From positions 31,213,120 to 31,277,119 of the forward strand of contig OY740769.1 of NCBI GenBank assembly GCA_963513935.1: DNA of 64,000 nucleotides, read 5' to 3'. The position numbers and the translations under genes are program-made. Numbering within the stretch: the stretch's first letter is position 1; every line of letters begins with the position of its first letter. The DNA comes from Aphrophora alni. Lineage: Eukaryota; Arthropoda; Insecta; Hemiptera; Aphrophoridae. Below are positions 1-11,600 of the stretch, in pieces. The notes under the pieces are model-generated. The model searched no databases. It had not been told where the DNA came from and saw only the letters and a program-made list of their open reading frames with translations.

Positions 1-584
1 ATAGATTCCTTAATTTCCTCCATATATTTCCCTATTTCCTGTTTTCGGGCGTCTTCCCTTTGGATCCGTTTTGTCTCCATTTCTTCCTCTCTCTTCATCC
101 TCTTGGCTTCTGCTTCTTCTCTTTCTTGCTTCCATTTGACTTCCATTTCTTCTCTCTCCTGCTTCCGCTTGTTTTCTGATTCCTCATCTCTCTTGCTCCA
201 TTTGGCCTCCATCTCTTCTTTCTCCTTCTTTCGCAATGCTTCCATCTCCTCCTTTTCTTGCTTCCTTTTGGCTTCCAATTCTTCATCTCTCTTCATCCAT
301 CTGGCTTCCATTTGGATCTGTTTGGCCTCCGCTTCTTCCTTTTCCTTCTTCTGCTTGGCTTCCAGCTCTTCCTTCTCCTGGTTTCTCTCGATTCTTTCTT
401 CTAATCTTCTTAATTTGTCCTCGTCTTCCTTATCCTTTTCCTTTCTCTGTTGTTCCGCTTTGTCCTGTTCCCTCTCTTGCTTTCTTCTATCCTCCATTTG
501 GTTCAGGTACCTCACCATTTTCTGCATTTCCGTCTCCTGTTCCTTCGAACCTTCCTGTTTTGCTGGATCTTTCGCTGGTCCCAT
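1..584 (-). CDS. N-terminal part of a coiled-coil gag-like ORF of an LTR retrotransposon (runs off left edge)
   Basis: An open frame of 194 codons starts at an ATG at 584-582 and stays open to base 1, so the end is outside the window. It begins MGPAKDPAKQEGSKEQ and becomes almost entirely Lys, Glu, Arg and Gln in repeated blocks such as KRKQEKEEMEALRKKEKEE, predicting one long charged coiled coil. No RNA-binding knuckle, protease or RT is visible in this part. It lies about 245 bp downstream of a perfect tRNA-Lys primer-binding site on the same strand, the place of gag in an LTR element. A Gypsy/Ty3-type gag is inferred from position and is not proved by homology. A host coiled-coil protein is less likely because of the adjacent PBS and LTR. 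Confidence 0.7.
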   Translation of the reverse strand, partial: MGPAKDPAKQEGSKEQETEMQKMVRYLNQMEDRRKQEREQDKAEQQRKEKDKEDEDKLRRLEERIERNQEKEELEAKQKKEKEEAEAKQIQMEARWMKRDEELEAKRKQEKEEMEALRKKEKEEMEAKWSKRDEESENKRKQEREEMEVKWKQEREEAEAKRMKREEEMETKRIQREDARKQEIGKYMEEIKES

Positions 585-828
585 TTTCACTTCACTTATT
601 CACTTGATTTAATTAATTAAAAATTTAAATTTCGGTTTAATTTGGACTCTACTTTTAATTATTATTATTTTTGCAATTTAGTATATTTGTCGTTGTAATT
701 ACCAGCACAACTTATTACTAACACACATGTACATATAAATTATATCAGAACTTAAGATATTCTCGTTCGTATGAAACACTGAAAAATTCAAAATTTTGAA
801 AATTTGTTCCAAAACTTTGCTTTTCCGT
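585..828 (-). other. Untranslated leader of the LTR retrotransposon
   Basis: AT-rich stretch between the primer-binding site and the gag-like ATG, without an ORF of its own on the minus strand. Read as the 5' leader of the element by position only. Confidence 0.5.
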
Positions 829-846
829 GCCCCACGTTGGGCGCCA
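829..846 (-). promoter_or_regulatory. tRNA-Lys primer-binding site of the LTR retrotransposon
   Basis: On the minus strand this reads TGGCGCCCAACGTGGGGC, all 18 bases of the known primer-binding site complementary to the 3' end of tRNA-Lys(1,2). It starts two bases (AG) after the CA terminus of the LTR. It shows that reverse transcription of this element is (or was) primed by tRNA-Lys and sets the orientation of the element as minus. Confidence 0.9.
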
Positions 847-848
847 CT

Positions 849-3800
849 TGCCGCGCTCCGGCTCGGGGTCGTGGGTCCGTGCGCCTCTTTTCGCGCTACT
901 TACCACTAACCACTCTGTCTTTACGAATTTAAGATTCTATGTTCCCTTTTTGGAACACTACTTATCACGAACTCTTAAACTCGCTGTACGATCACCACCT
1001 ACTGGGCGAACCACCTTTCTTCTCAGAGCAAGCGCGGGCAAGGCCAAGATGCTCACTTTTACTTTTTTGAATCAAAGATTTTGCAACTCTTGGCTCTAAT
1101 AAGTATGAGCTTGTCCTCATAAACTTACTAACTTTTAATTTACGCAAAATTCCCTGAATTTTATCTCAATGCTCGATTATTTGACTCTTTTTTAAGATTA
1201 ACACTCTCTCTCTCCAAGGTCGTGCCTTTTGGGAGAAATCGGCTCTTAAGTTCTGATGATAACTTTTAAAATTTTTAAATTATATTACCAGAGCACACAT
1301 ATAAGAATTATATTTAAACAAGGTTAATAGCATATACAGAATGGATATATATTGAAAACACAACAAAATTTAAAAATGAATTATTTATATATTCTTTTCT
1401 CTTTTGCACAGTAAAATTGTTGAATTCATAAACTTTTTCAATAACAACAAAAATTTGATTAAACAACAACACAACTATTTATTTATTTGACAAAATTTAC
1501 CAATGTACTATTTTCTATATTCTAAACAAAAATAAAAACGCTTGACTTTTCAGACAGAACCACAAACAGTTTTTCCTGTACTGAAAAAGTCGTATTTAAA
1601 TTATTAATTATTTTCAACACCAAAGCAGAGGTTTAAAAATGAATTTAATTTTTAATAATTCCCCTAATGACGTTATATTTGAAATGAAGTTAATATTTGC
1701 GAATTATTCCTTAAGTATAAGATACCTTCACACTTTATTAGAAGTTCTAGTTGGATTTGGAATTTGTTGTATAATTAGGCTGATGTTGATTTGAGGTTTT
1801 CGATCCAGAGTCTGTAAGCTGCTATGTAGTTGAATGCTGGTCTCGAATTCTTCTAAGTTGCCTTGAAGTTCGATTAGAGTTGAAATTATTCTAAGTCCAG
1901 TTAAGTAGAGTGACAGTTGAATTTTCCTCTCAGCTCAGAGTCGGTTGCAGAAGAAACGTCCACTTCGCGTCGATTCCAAATCAAAAGTGTCCTTCTTTCG
2001 AACGACAAATTACGGTCTCCCTGTCAGTGGGAATTAATCCACTTTTCTGGAGCCAATTTTCCTCCCTTTTAGGGAAAAAGGTATTTTCCATATATTATGT
2101 GTTTTCAGGCCCTTTTGGTCTGAAATATTTACACTATATATTTTATTAGTCATATTTTTTGACTAATGAATAGTTTTCTTCCTTTATTATTAATTAAAAC
2201 ACCTTTTAATTAATAATTTATTGTATTTTTTCTTCAACGTTATCTGTGATCCAAGTTGGCAATATGATGTTTTAAACTTTGGATTCCGGCTGAGGATGCG
2301 CACGCCACTTTTCATGTTTTTGCATGAAAAACTCTACTTTGTTCGTTTTTTCGTTCAACTCGCTATAACTTTCGAACGCTCGAACCGATTTTAAAGTTCC
2401 TTTCGGATTCTTCTTCCTATCCATCTTGTGGGTCTTGTGGAACTTGATTCATCGCTCTACTACGCTTCGTTCGCGAGTTATCGCCCTTTTCCCGAAATTC
2501 GATTTTTCTTCTTTCCAAATTTTGAGATAAGTCCTTTCTCAAAATTCTTTTGACGAAATCTTGTTCCTCTTCTACTACGACGAAAAACTCTGTTTGTACT
2601 TTTCCCATAACTCGTTTGGGAACATGAAAAGTGGCGTGCGCATCCTCAGCAGGAATCCAAAGTTTAAAACATCATATTGCCAACTTGGATCACAGATAAC
2701 GTTGAAGAAAAAATACAATAAATTATTAATTAAAAGGTGTTTTAATTAATAATAAAGGAAGAAAACTATTCATTAGTCAAAAAATATGACTAATAAAATA
2801 TATAGTGTAAATATTTCAGACCAAAAGGGCCTGAAAACACATAATATATGGAAAATACCTTTTTCCCTAAAAGGGAGGAAAATTGGCTCCAGAAAAGTGG
2901 ATTAATTCCCACTGACAGGGAGACCGTAATTTGTCGTTCGAAAGAAGGACACTTTTGATTTGGAATCGACGCGAAGTGGACGTTTCTTCTGCAACCGACT
3001 CTGAGCTGAGAGGAAGATTCAACTGTCACTCTACTTAACTGGACTTAGAATAATTTCAACTTTAATCGATCTTCAAGGCAACTTAGAAGAATTCGAGACC
3101 AGCATTCAACTACATAGCAGCTTACAGACTCTGGATCGAAAACATCATATCAACATCATCCTAATTATACAACAAATTCCAAATCCAACTAGAACTTCTA
3201 ATAAAGTGTGAAGGTATCTTATACTTAAGGAATAATTCGCAAATATTAACTTCATTTCAAATATAACGTCATTAGGGGAATTATTAAAATTAAATTCATT
3301 TTTAAACCTCTGCTTTGGTGTTGAAAATAATTAATAATTAAATACGACTTTTTCAGTACAGGAAAAACTGTTTGTGGTTCTGTCTGAAAAGTCAAGCGTT
3401 TTTATTTTGTTTAAGATATAGAAAATATTACATTGATAAATTTTGTCAAATAAATAAATAGTTGTGTTGTTGGTTAATCAAATTGTTTGGTGTGATTAAA
3501 AAAGTTTTTGAATATAAAATTTTTCTGTGCAAAAGAGAAAAGAATAAATATAAATAATTCTTTTCTTAATTTTGTTGTGTTTTCAATATATATCCATTCT
3601 GTATATGTTATTAACCTTGTTTAAACATAAATCTTATATATGTGCTCTGGTAATATAATTTGAAAATTTTAAAAAGTTATCATCAGAACTTAAGAGCCGA
3701 TTTCTCCCAAAAGGCACGACCTTGGAGAGAGAGAGTGTTAATCTTAAAAAAGAGTCAAATAATCGAGCATTGAGATAAAATTCAGGGAATTTTGCGTAAA

Positions 3801-4099
3801 TTAAAACTTAGTAAGTTTATGAGGACAAGCTCATACTTATTAGAGCCAAGGGTTGCAAAATCTTTGATTCAAAAAAGTAAAAGTGAGCACCTTGGCCTTG
3901 CCCGCGCTTGCTCTGAAAAGAAAGGTGGTTCGCCCAGTCGGTGGTGATCGTACAGCGAGTTTAAGAGTTCGTGATAATAGTGTTCCAAAAAAGGGAACAT
4001 AGAATCTTAAATTCGTGAAGACAGAGAGAGTGGTTTGTGGTAAGTGCAGCTGCAAGAGTCGGCGTAAGGACCCACGACCTCGAGAGCCGGAGCGCGGCA
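849..4099 (-). mobile_element. 5' LTR of the retrotransposon: a 3.25-kb near-palindrome
   Basis: Read on the minus strand the block starts TGCCGCGCTCCGGCTC at 4099 and ends GAGCCGGAGCGCGGCA at 849, so it has the TG...CA ends of an LTR and is followed by AG and the primer-binding site. The left arm (849-2319) and right arm (2620-4099) are inverted near-identical copies; for example the same 79-codon frame occurs at 1910-2149 (+) and 2790-3029 (-) with one residue changed. The outer 100 bp of each arm are more diverged, with small indels. A spacer of about 300 bp (2320-2619) is not palindromic. The right boundary abuts a (TG)n tract that corresponds to a TG-rich patch in intron 10 of gene 2 (near 50093), which supports 4099 as a true insertion edge. 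It could also be two head-to-head 1.47-kb LTRs. Confidence 0.7.
2320..2619. other. Non-palindromic spacer at the centre of the LTR palindrome
   Basis: About 300 bp separating the two inverted arms. It is less AT-rich than the surroundings. A 63-codon minus-strand frame (2417-2608), rich in Glu, Arg and Lys, has no recognisable motif and is probably chance. Confidence 0.5.
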
Positions 4100-4132
4100 G
4101 TGTGTGTGTGTGTGTGTGCGTGCGTGTGTGTG

Positions 4133-4215
<83 letters not shown>
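4100..4215. repeat. (TG)n microsatellite beside the LTR
   Basis: About 115 bp of TG dinucleotide with a few TGCG interruptions near the left end. The paralogous spot in gene 2 (around 50093) is only a short patch, GTGTGCGTGTATTAGTG, so the tract expanded in this copy, possibly using the insertion site as seed. Confidence 0.95.
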
Positions 4216-4219
<4 letters not shown>

Positions 4220-4982
4220 GTGCATTTTATTTGATTTTGTTTCTAATAAGTAAACAATTTATTTATTTTGTTTACTATTTTATATTTTGTAAATAATATA
4301 TGTTTCATTTCATTTTATAATTTTATTTACAAACAAATAAGTAAACAATTTGTATTCTATATCCTGTAATTAATAATTATATGTTTGTTTTCTCAATTGT
4401 TTAAAGTGCTGATGCATTTTGTACTTGTTGAGGTTAACAATTGAAAAAAGGCCCTGTAGTCGTAACTTCGACTAATATAATTTATTTTATATTAATTACC
4501 ATAGTTTATTAACAACAAATTATTGTGTCATGTGAAATACTCCTGTGATTTTCATCAATCAAGTTTATTGTTTTCAAGTCAATACGTATGTAATGTTTTG
4601 CTACGAATGTTTTAGTGACACTGGAGAACTATTGACCACTCTCGAAGTATTGATTCATCATATTTTGCACAGTTACATGTCTAATACTCGTATATTATCT
4701 GCACTATCATGTTTGTTGTTCAACCTAATATCACCATACAAATAGATCATGGTTGACTATGAGCCGCATGTAGCAATGTAGACAACCATTCTTGGAATGA
4801 GACTCCATGTCTTGCGATAGAATTATACATAATTATTAATTAGTCTAATTACACATGTATCTCAAATATCTGTGAGTGAATTGTAAGAGAGAATTCAAAG
4901 ATTACTTTTATAGTTTATTCGAGTAAACTAAATGAAATTGTGATTTTTCCTAACACGAAAAACTAAAGAACATTACAAATAT
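4216..4982 (-). other. Intron 10 of gene 1, paralogous to 50100-50890
   Basis: No coding sequence. The stretch aligns with gene 2 intron 10: both carry blocks such as TCCATGTCTTGC followed by ATAGAATTATA, and a TATCTCAAATA block, in the same order. This links the two introns by descent and predicts that gene 1 exons 11-12 lie, or once lay, to the left of the retrotransposon. Confidence 0.75.
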
Positions 4983-5337
4983 AATTTAATGTGACAACAG
5001 TCGGTGCTTGATGGAATTTCATATTAATGGAAATAATGAAACAATTATTTAATTCCACAACGGAGCTTTATTGAGCGACATATTGAGTTTCCCCGTTAGG
5101 GATTTTCAAACTACTAAAATGAAAACAAAACAAGTCTAAATAACCAAAATCGGAAGAAAATAAAAAGGGTAGAGTAGGAAGGTTATTGCCCTTTCTATCA
5201 TAAATACTATCATTTCTCAACCCTTGCCTACTTTACCTTTCCTTTTTCTTCCAATTTTGGTTATTTAGACTTGTTTGTTTTCCAATTTAGTTGATTTAAA
5301 ATGCCTAACAGCATGGAATTAAATAATTATTTCCGTT
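4983..5337. mobile_element. Palindromic mini-Penelope-like element, no ORF (PLE4)
   Basis: The 12-bp direct repeat CATTACAAATAT flanks it (4971-4982 and 5338-5349), a target-site duplication. Inside are two inverted arms: AATTATTTAATTCC at 5043-5056 pairs with 5315-5328, and CAAGTCTAAATAACCAAAAT at 5131-5150 pairs with 5254-5273. Its left tail (CGGTGCTTGATGGAATT) matches the tail of the Penelope-like element at 39116. There is no reading frame, so it is non-autonomous. Gene 2 has the corresponding site uninterrupted (around 50910-50935), so insertion followed the duplication. Confidence 0.65.
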
Positions 5338-5501
5338 CATTACAAATATTATTATTCTATGAAATAAATCGATTAAAACTCATGACATTTTGGAGTAACA
5401 TTCATGAGAACTATGAGGAATGAGTGTTAAGACACTACGTTATTTCTTATCTATTACTCTTAAAAATAAAAACAATCACTTTTATGATGCCTATTCATTA
5501 C

Positions 5502-5670
5502 CTATTTGCAGGTCATTTATAAGGGTTCTGCCAAAAAATGGACCGGTAGGGTAAAGTCTCAAAGTTTCTTTTATCACTCTTTCCAAATATTTCATTTCTT
5601 TTAAATCAGCTGAATTTATTTTTCTCTGTTTGCTTTGAAATATAAGATCCAACTCTTGAAATACCTTATC
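5502..5670 (-). CDS. CYP4: CYP4 gene 1 exon 10 (helix K)
   Basis: 169 bp between acceptor TTTCAG and donor GTAATG; begins DKVFQELDL and ends NDLQIG with one base over. Carries the ExxR of helix K in [14 protein letters not shown]. Of its 56 residues 48 match the gene 2 exon; gene 1 has TG where gene 2 has the more typical SV after LYP. Confidence 0.95.
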
Positions 5671-8600
5671 CTGAAACATTTTTGAAATAACAACATATAA
5701 AGTTTATTATTTCAATATGTTTACATAACTAATATACACGTAAATGCTCAAAGAGTTACGACTCTCAAAGAATGCAATTAAAAAAATTAACATATGCTTC
5801 GTATACTGGATAAGAAAAACAACTATTCTCACCTGTATTTCTGGATGATGTCCAAGAAGAAACACTGTCCAACATACAGCCGAAGTTGTTGTGTCGTGAC
5901 CCTATAATCAAAATATGCATTTTACTTCAAGAAGATATTTGTACCCACTGAGAAATCTGATTTTGTATGAAATAAATTTCACAAGAACAAATTAACTTAC
6001 GTAACATTCTTGTTACTTGGACCACAGGAGAAATAAGCAATAAAAAGCTAATTAAATAAAAGTATTTAGAACTTTACAATTCTCACCAATTAATACACAA
6101 AACAAATAAATTTCTGGCTACTTAAAGAAATGAGGAAAATCTTAAATTTATAACAATGTATAACTATATTATTGTTTGTTAGGACATTAGCCATCATTTG
6201 TGTATAAGAAACAATACACGACGATTCGAAAGTATAAATCAACTCTCGTTATCAAGTGCCTAACTTACAAACTAAAACATGCAGACAGAACACACGCCTT
6301 GATGTCTAGGCCAATGTTCAGAAACTAAGCCTAAAAAAAAAATGGACAAACCCTGAGCCGTCAAAAAACTAAAAAGAAATTCACATGTGATCAGGAAACC
6401 ACAAGTCAAAGAAGATCATGAACGGAGGCACAGCAGCTGACCAATACCAACCAATATAGGTCTGTTCATAACCACAATCACAGAACAACTAACGGTCGTG
6501 AAACAATCTGCCAACAAAAGAGATCATTTCTTTCAATCTTCAGGCCAATCCAGATGAATATGTCTGGAGTTATCTTCATTCTATTATCATAACCAGTAAG
6601 TACAGGGCGTACCCTCAGGGTCTCATTATAGTGAGATCAGGCTGGACAACTTCGAGAGAACTAGCTGGATCTACACTTTCTTTCATGTAATTACACTTTT
6701 ATATTACTCTCTTTCATTTTTCTTATCAGATCTATCTTGACTAAATCTTGTTCTCAGTCGAACCATTATACTGGAGTTTTCCAGAGCTAAGCGTGTTTAT
6801 TTTATCTACTTTTCTCCTTTTTTTCATGTTGATGGAGAGGTTTTTCGCCTACAAAGGAAAAAAGGAACAAAGGGAAAAAGATTATGGCGAATTTTTCAAT
6901 TATTGTGCCCAATTTAAGCAGTTGCTTTTTGATATATCCGTGTACAATAATAAGAACAGTTACTTGGTTACAGCTGGTGCTAAATAATACAAAAATTCAT
7001 AGTAAATTCAGTAATGTAACAACCGTCTAGAATAATCATCGCATCCCAACCAAATTTCAAGTTTTATTTGTTTGTTTTTTTAATTTCTAAGTAGGCAGTG
7101 TAGGTTAAAACTGGTATTTGTAATAAATTTACTTGTGGATTATATTAATTTTTTTACCTTTCTCAAATATATTTTAATTGCTGATTTGTAACACGTAGTT
7201 AAACAATGTACAGGTCTAAAACTTACCCCTAACATGAAAGTATCGACTTCTTCTCTAACTTCTTCAATCGACATCATCCCATCTTTCTCTGAAGATTTCA
7301 ACAACAGATCTAAAAATGATTGTTTCTTTTTCATACCTATAAAATATAAAGAGGAGATAGAATATAAAGTATTTGTTTATGCAAAGCTTATTATTGTGGA
7401 TTATCACACCCTTAGAGAAATAAACACAGTAAAATAGAAATCTCTAGTTTTCGAAAATCTCGAGACTTATAACAAGACTTGGTCAATAGAGCCCTGGTAG
7501 GATAGATGAAAGAATGAAATCTACCACAAGATACGAAAGTTAACGAAAGCTTAAATACTTGGGGATTGCACAACTGTAACAACTGTACTCACATCTAAAT
7601 GGTATGGTTTGAGGTTTGGAAATTAGAGGATCTAGTGCTGTCATATCGTTATTCTTCAGGTAATTTCAAGGAAATGAGAGGTTTGTAAACCGTTTATTAT
7701 TTATGGATCCATAATTTAAAACTTACCCGAAACTTCTTCAGTTGTTTCAAGATTCTGTCCATTGGTCAGCTTACGACAATCTATTTTATCTCTAATAACC
7801 TATAACACATAATCAAATACATGAATCTGTAGGAATATCATATCAAACTTATAATAACTAATGATCTACTCTACATTTTTCAATACTCGTGATATAAATA
7901 AATATACGAATTATATCTCGAAAAATCATTATTTTTGATGTAAAGTTTTTTGATAATGATTTGTTGTAACATTATTACACATTATTGTGGTTTAATAAGA
8001 CGTTGCCATAATTTGTAGTATAAGAAAACTTATACACGACGTCATCAAGTGATAAACCTAAAACATAAAAATGAAAAACACCAACATAGTATAGAGTCTA
8101 GGGCCATGTTGGAAACTAAAACTAAATCTATAACCAAAGGAAGAAAAGCAAGCCTAAAACTAGGTCTAAACAGTCAAAAGTAATAAGAAATACAAACGTG
8201 ATCAGAATAACCCAACAGATACAAGACTGCACTCTACAAGAACAGAATGCAACTAACGGTTTAAAAAAAAATGGTATAGACAGAGAATGTCTACTAACAG
8301 TTTATCGGGGTGAACAACCTTTTGCCCCCACTTTCAAAAGTTTAGTCAAAAGGAGTTTTTCGGATGTTTACCCGCAGAAACAAATAAAAACACGGGATGT
8401 AAATCTTTCGGCTGGTATTCATGATTTTTTTCGCGCCACAGAGAGCGTCAGTCAATTGAAAACAGCCTCTTTGAGTGAAGAGATGTAGTCAAAGCCAGTC
8501 ATATTTACATTTTCCGTGATATATTAGAAAGATTTGAGAATTTTATTGCATCAAACTTACTGATACCCAAGTGGAAACTATTCAGAATAATTAGCGTGAC

Positions 8601-11600
8601 GATGTCATAGGCATTTCACAAACCTTGTTTATGGTGTGATGCAGGCGTTTCAAAGATGACCACATGTATAGAGAGAGAGAGAGAGCGACTCGAAGACACT
8701 CAAAAAACCGAAATGACGAGGTTATTTACAAAGTGCGGTTAGACAATGTGAGGATTAGTATTGGTTCTATACATTCCATTATGAGTGAGTATTTGTATTA
8801 ACAGAGAGTGTCGGAGATATTCTTGCATTGACTTCTAACGACGGAGTAAAATGACGACCGCTTTTAAGTTTTGCAGGACCTGCTGAACTAAACACCTTTA
8901 ACAGTGTTGTGATCAATCTTGGTTTTACAGATACCACCCAGAATCTAAAGCCCATTTGAGACATTCAACATCCCTGAGGAAGAATGAATGTTGGCCTTTT
9001 TCTTTAATCCCCATGGAGTGGTTTATCACAAGTATCCACCACAAAGTAAGACATTCCTAGCTTCGTGATGCCAATGGTGTAGGAAGCCAGATCTCAACAT
9101 CTGAATCGAAGTTTCTTGCTCAAACACATTACTTCAAGGAAAGTTTGGCTTCCGATATAGCTCCTTTTTCTGTTCTTCAGGCTGAAAGACTAACATTTTC
9201 CTTCTGTTGCAGATAACATCTCGTCCAGCTCCTCTCCCCCAAATTCTATGAATATTTATATGTATGTGTCTTTTTTATATAAGTATGCATTTTTTCCTCC
9301 CTAACAAAAAAAAACAGGTTGAAAATAACGCTAAAAGAAACATGATTTGACGGGAAATACAAACTCACTGAAATCACTCATCGGCAGTCTGCCGGCGTGA
9401 TTTGACTGAAGTAAGTACATAGGACTATAACGCGACCAGTATATCTTGAAGTTTTATATTCATCTCCTAAGAACAATTCCATGTCGCAATATAGCATAAC
9501 AAATACATAAAGAATAATGTCACTATTTTCCTTATAGATAATCTTCATTTGCTTTGTGAAATATTCACGAGAAAGAGCAAAACTTGTAGAAACTTTAATG
9601 ACCACATGAAATAAAACACAATTTTCCACAGTACACATTTTACAATGAACACATTATAGTACAACGTTTTCTCTATTGGTCAAGATGACTATTCAAAGAT
9701 GAAGTCATCATCTTCAGTTGTTATAACCACATAAACAATCCTTTCACGTAACTACAACTCGAAACAGGGAGCTACTGTTTTCATAGTTCCGTTCCAGGAA
9801 AGTTTACTTGAAAGTAACAACTGAGGATGATAACATTAGTCATTGAAACTTCGTCTTGTATTTATATTGTATAAATAAAGTGTTTATTGTGAAAAAATGT
9901 GTTTTCTTCTCATAGTGTTATGTTCAAGATTTATTAATTAGATATATTATATAACGTATACATAATTTACCTTGTTTGAAAAATCATGAAGGAACTTTAG
10001 GCCTTTAGCATATTTCTTTCCTTCTGAGCTTAGATTATAATATATCCAGTCTGGGTATAACCAAGGTTTGAATAAGCGGTTGACTGTTGCTTCTGATACT
10101 CTAAACAGAAAAATATTAAAACAAACAAATTGTATTCACATACAGGAATTCCAATGAATTAAGTTAAACCGCAGCTAAGTTACAAACCGATATAGCTAAA
10201 CGTTCCTGTAATTGGCATAGTATGAGCTACAACAAACTTTGTCGGGAAGTTGTGTAAACCACTTCTCTGATGTTACAGACCACTAAAAATATATTGTTTC
10301 AGTGGTCACAGTGGCTACTTCCATTTCATTGTGTCACATAAAAATGTACTGTACTACAATACACCATAAATCAAAATATAAATGTTAAATTAAATTTTAT
10401 CATTATAAAGACAACAACCACGCTCAATTGTTCACCTAGCTCGTGCTAACTATTTGCAGCGGTAAAACCCTCCTTACTGTTCACAATCCTACTATATGCT
10501 ATATTTATATTTCTTTGTTTAATTTTCCTAATTATTTTTATCTCACTTTGACAGCAAGAGGAAAACAACACCTAGCTGTTGATCCTTGAAAACTAGAACT
10601 TTTACCTCTAATATAAGGATATCTGCCCACCTGTAGACTTGGTTAATTGATTTAATTTTTGTACATTTCTGTATATTTCATTATATTTTTCTGTATATTT
10701 CATTAAGAATCTTACTCACAATATCAATAAAAACCAGATCTAGATGTGTTCAACTTGGCACCATTACAAAGTAAAAGACAAAATTTCACCAAATTGATTA
10801 TATGAATTTAATTTACACTTATACTGGGGAAAATGAAAAATACTTTTTTTGCTAAGGAATTTACAAAAGAATTTTAATTATTTTGAAAAGTGGTTAAAAG
10901 TTTTATTTTATTCTCTTTTTAAAATTATAATTGGTGAGCTGTACCGTGTTGAGAGATTTACCATATAATGCCGTAATATATGTGATTTGATACTTTGAAT
11001 TTTTTATTTTAATTATTTTCAAACATTTGATTTCCAAGAAAAATAATATATTTTAACAACAGACTTTTTCTAAATAATCAAAAAATGAAATTCAGTTTAT
11101 GTTTTCTTTATTTTTCAAAAAAAAACCAGATATTGTTTATATTGTGCATTTAATTCATTTCTTAATTAATTTTTTTTAATCTTATTTCGTTATATATATA
11201 CAATCAATTAGTTACAATCAATTAGTTAATTAATAAAAAATTTTAAGTCCTATCTACTATTTTACTATAGTTAAAATTCATGAAAAAATAGTTTAATTAT
11301 TTAAAATTTTCTTTGAATTTAATAATATTGCTAATTAATAATATTTAAACACCCAATTAAGACATTGAGGTGGAAGTTGTAATACCTTTCCTTGTTGGCT
11401 ATGGTGTTAGCCACGTAATCATCTCAAGTTTTCTTAATGTTCCTGTTGAATCCAGAATCCGTTATAGAGTCCTGTGGGTTATATACCTTGGCCACAGCGA
11501 TCCTCCAACTAGTTGTCGATTATTACATTAATTGGTGATGATAGATTGTGGATCACTCGACTCAAGGAAGTTGCAACGAAGGAAGGATTACTTACGACGA

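Noticed and set aside
103..612. Plus-strand Ser/Phe-rich frames
   Set aside because: Complement of the Lys/Glu-rich gag-like frame on the minus strand.
1910..2149. Conserved 79-codon frame, mirrored at 2790-3029
   Set aside because: Identity comes from the palindrome itself; no domain, and short frames are expected.
4007..4296. Long HT/CV-repeat frames over the (TG)n tracts here and at 60045-60518
   Set aside because: Translations of a dinucleotide repeat in both strands; no protein evidence.
8198..8488. Possible host gene shared by 8198-8488 and 57663-57926
   Set aside because: The DNA aligns but the frames do not, with stops and shifts; an intronic remnant of an old element.
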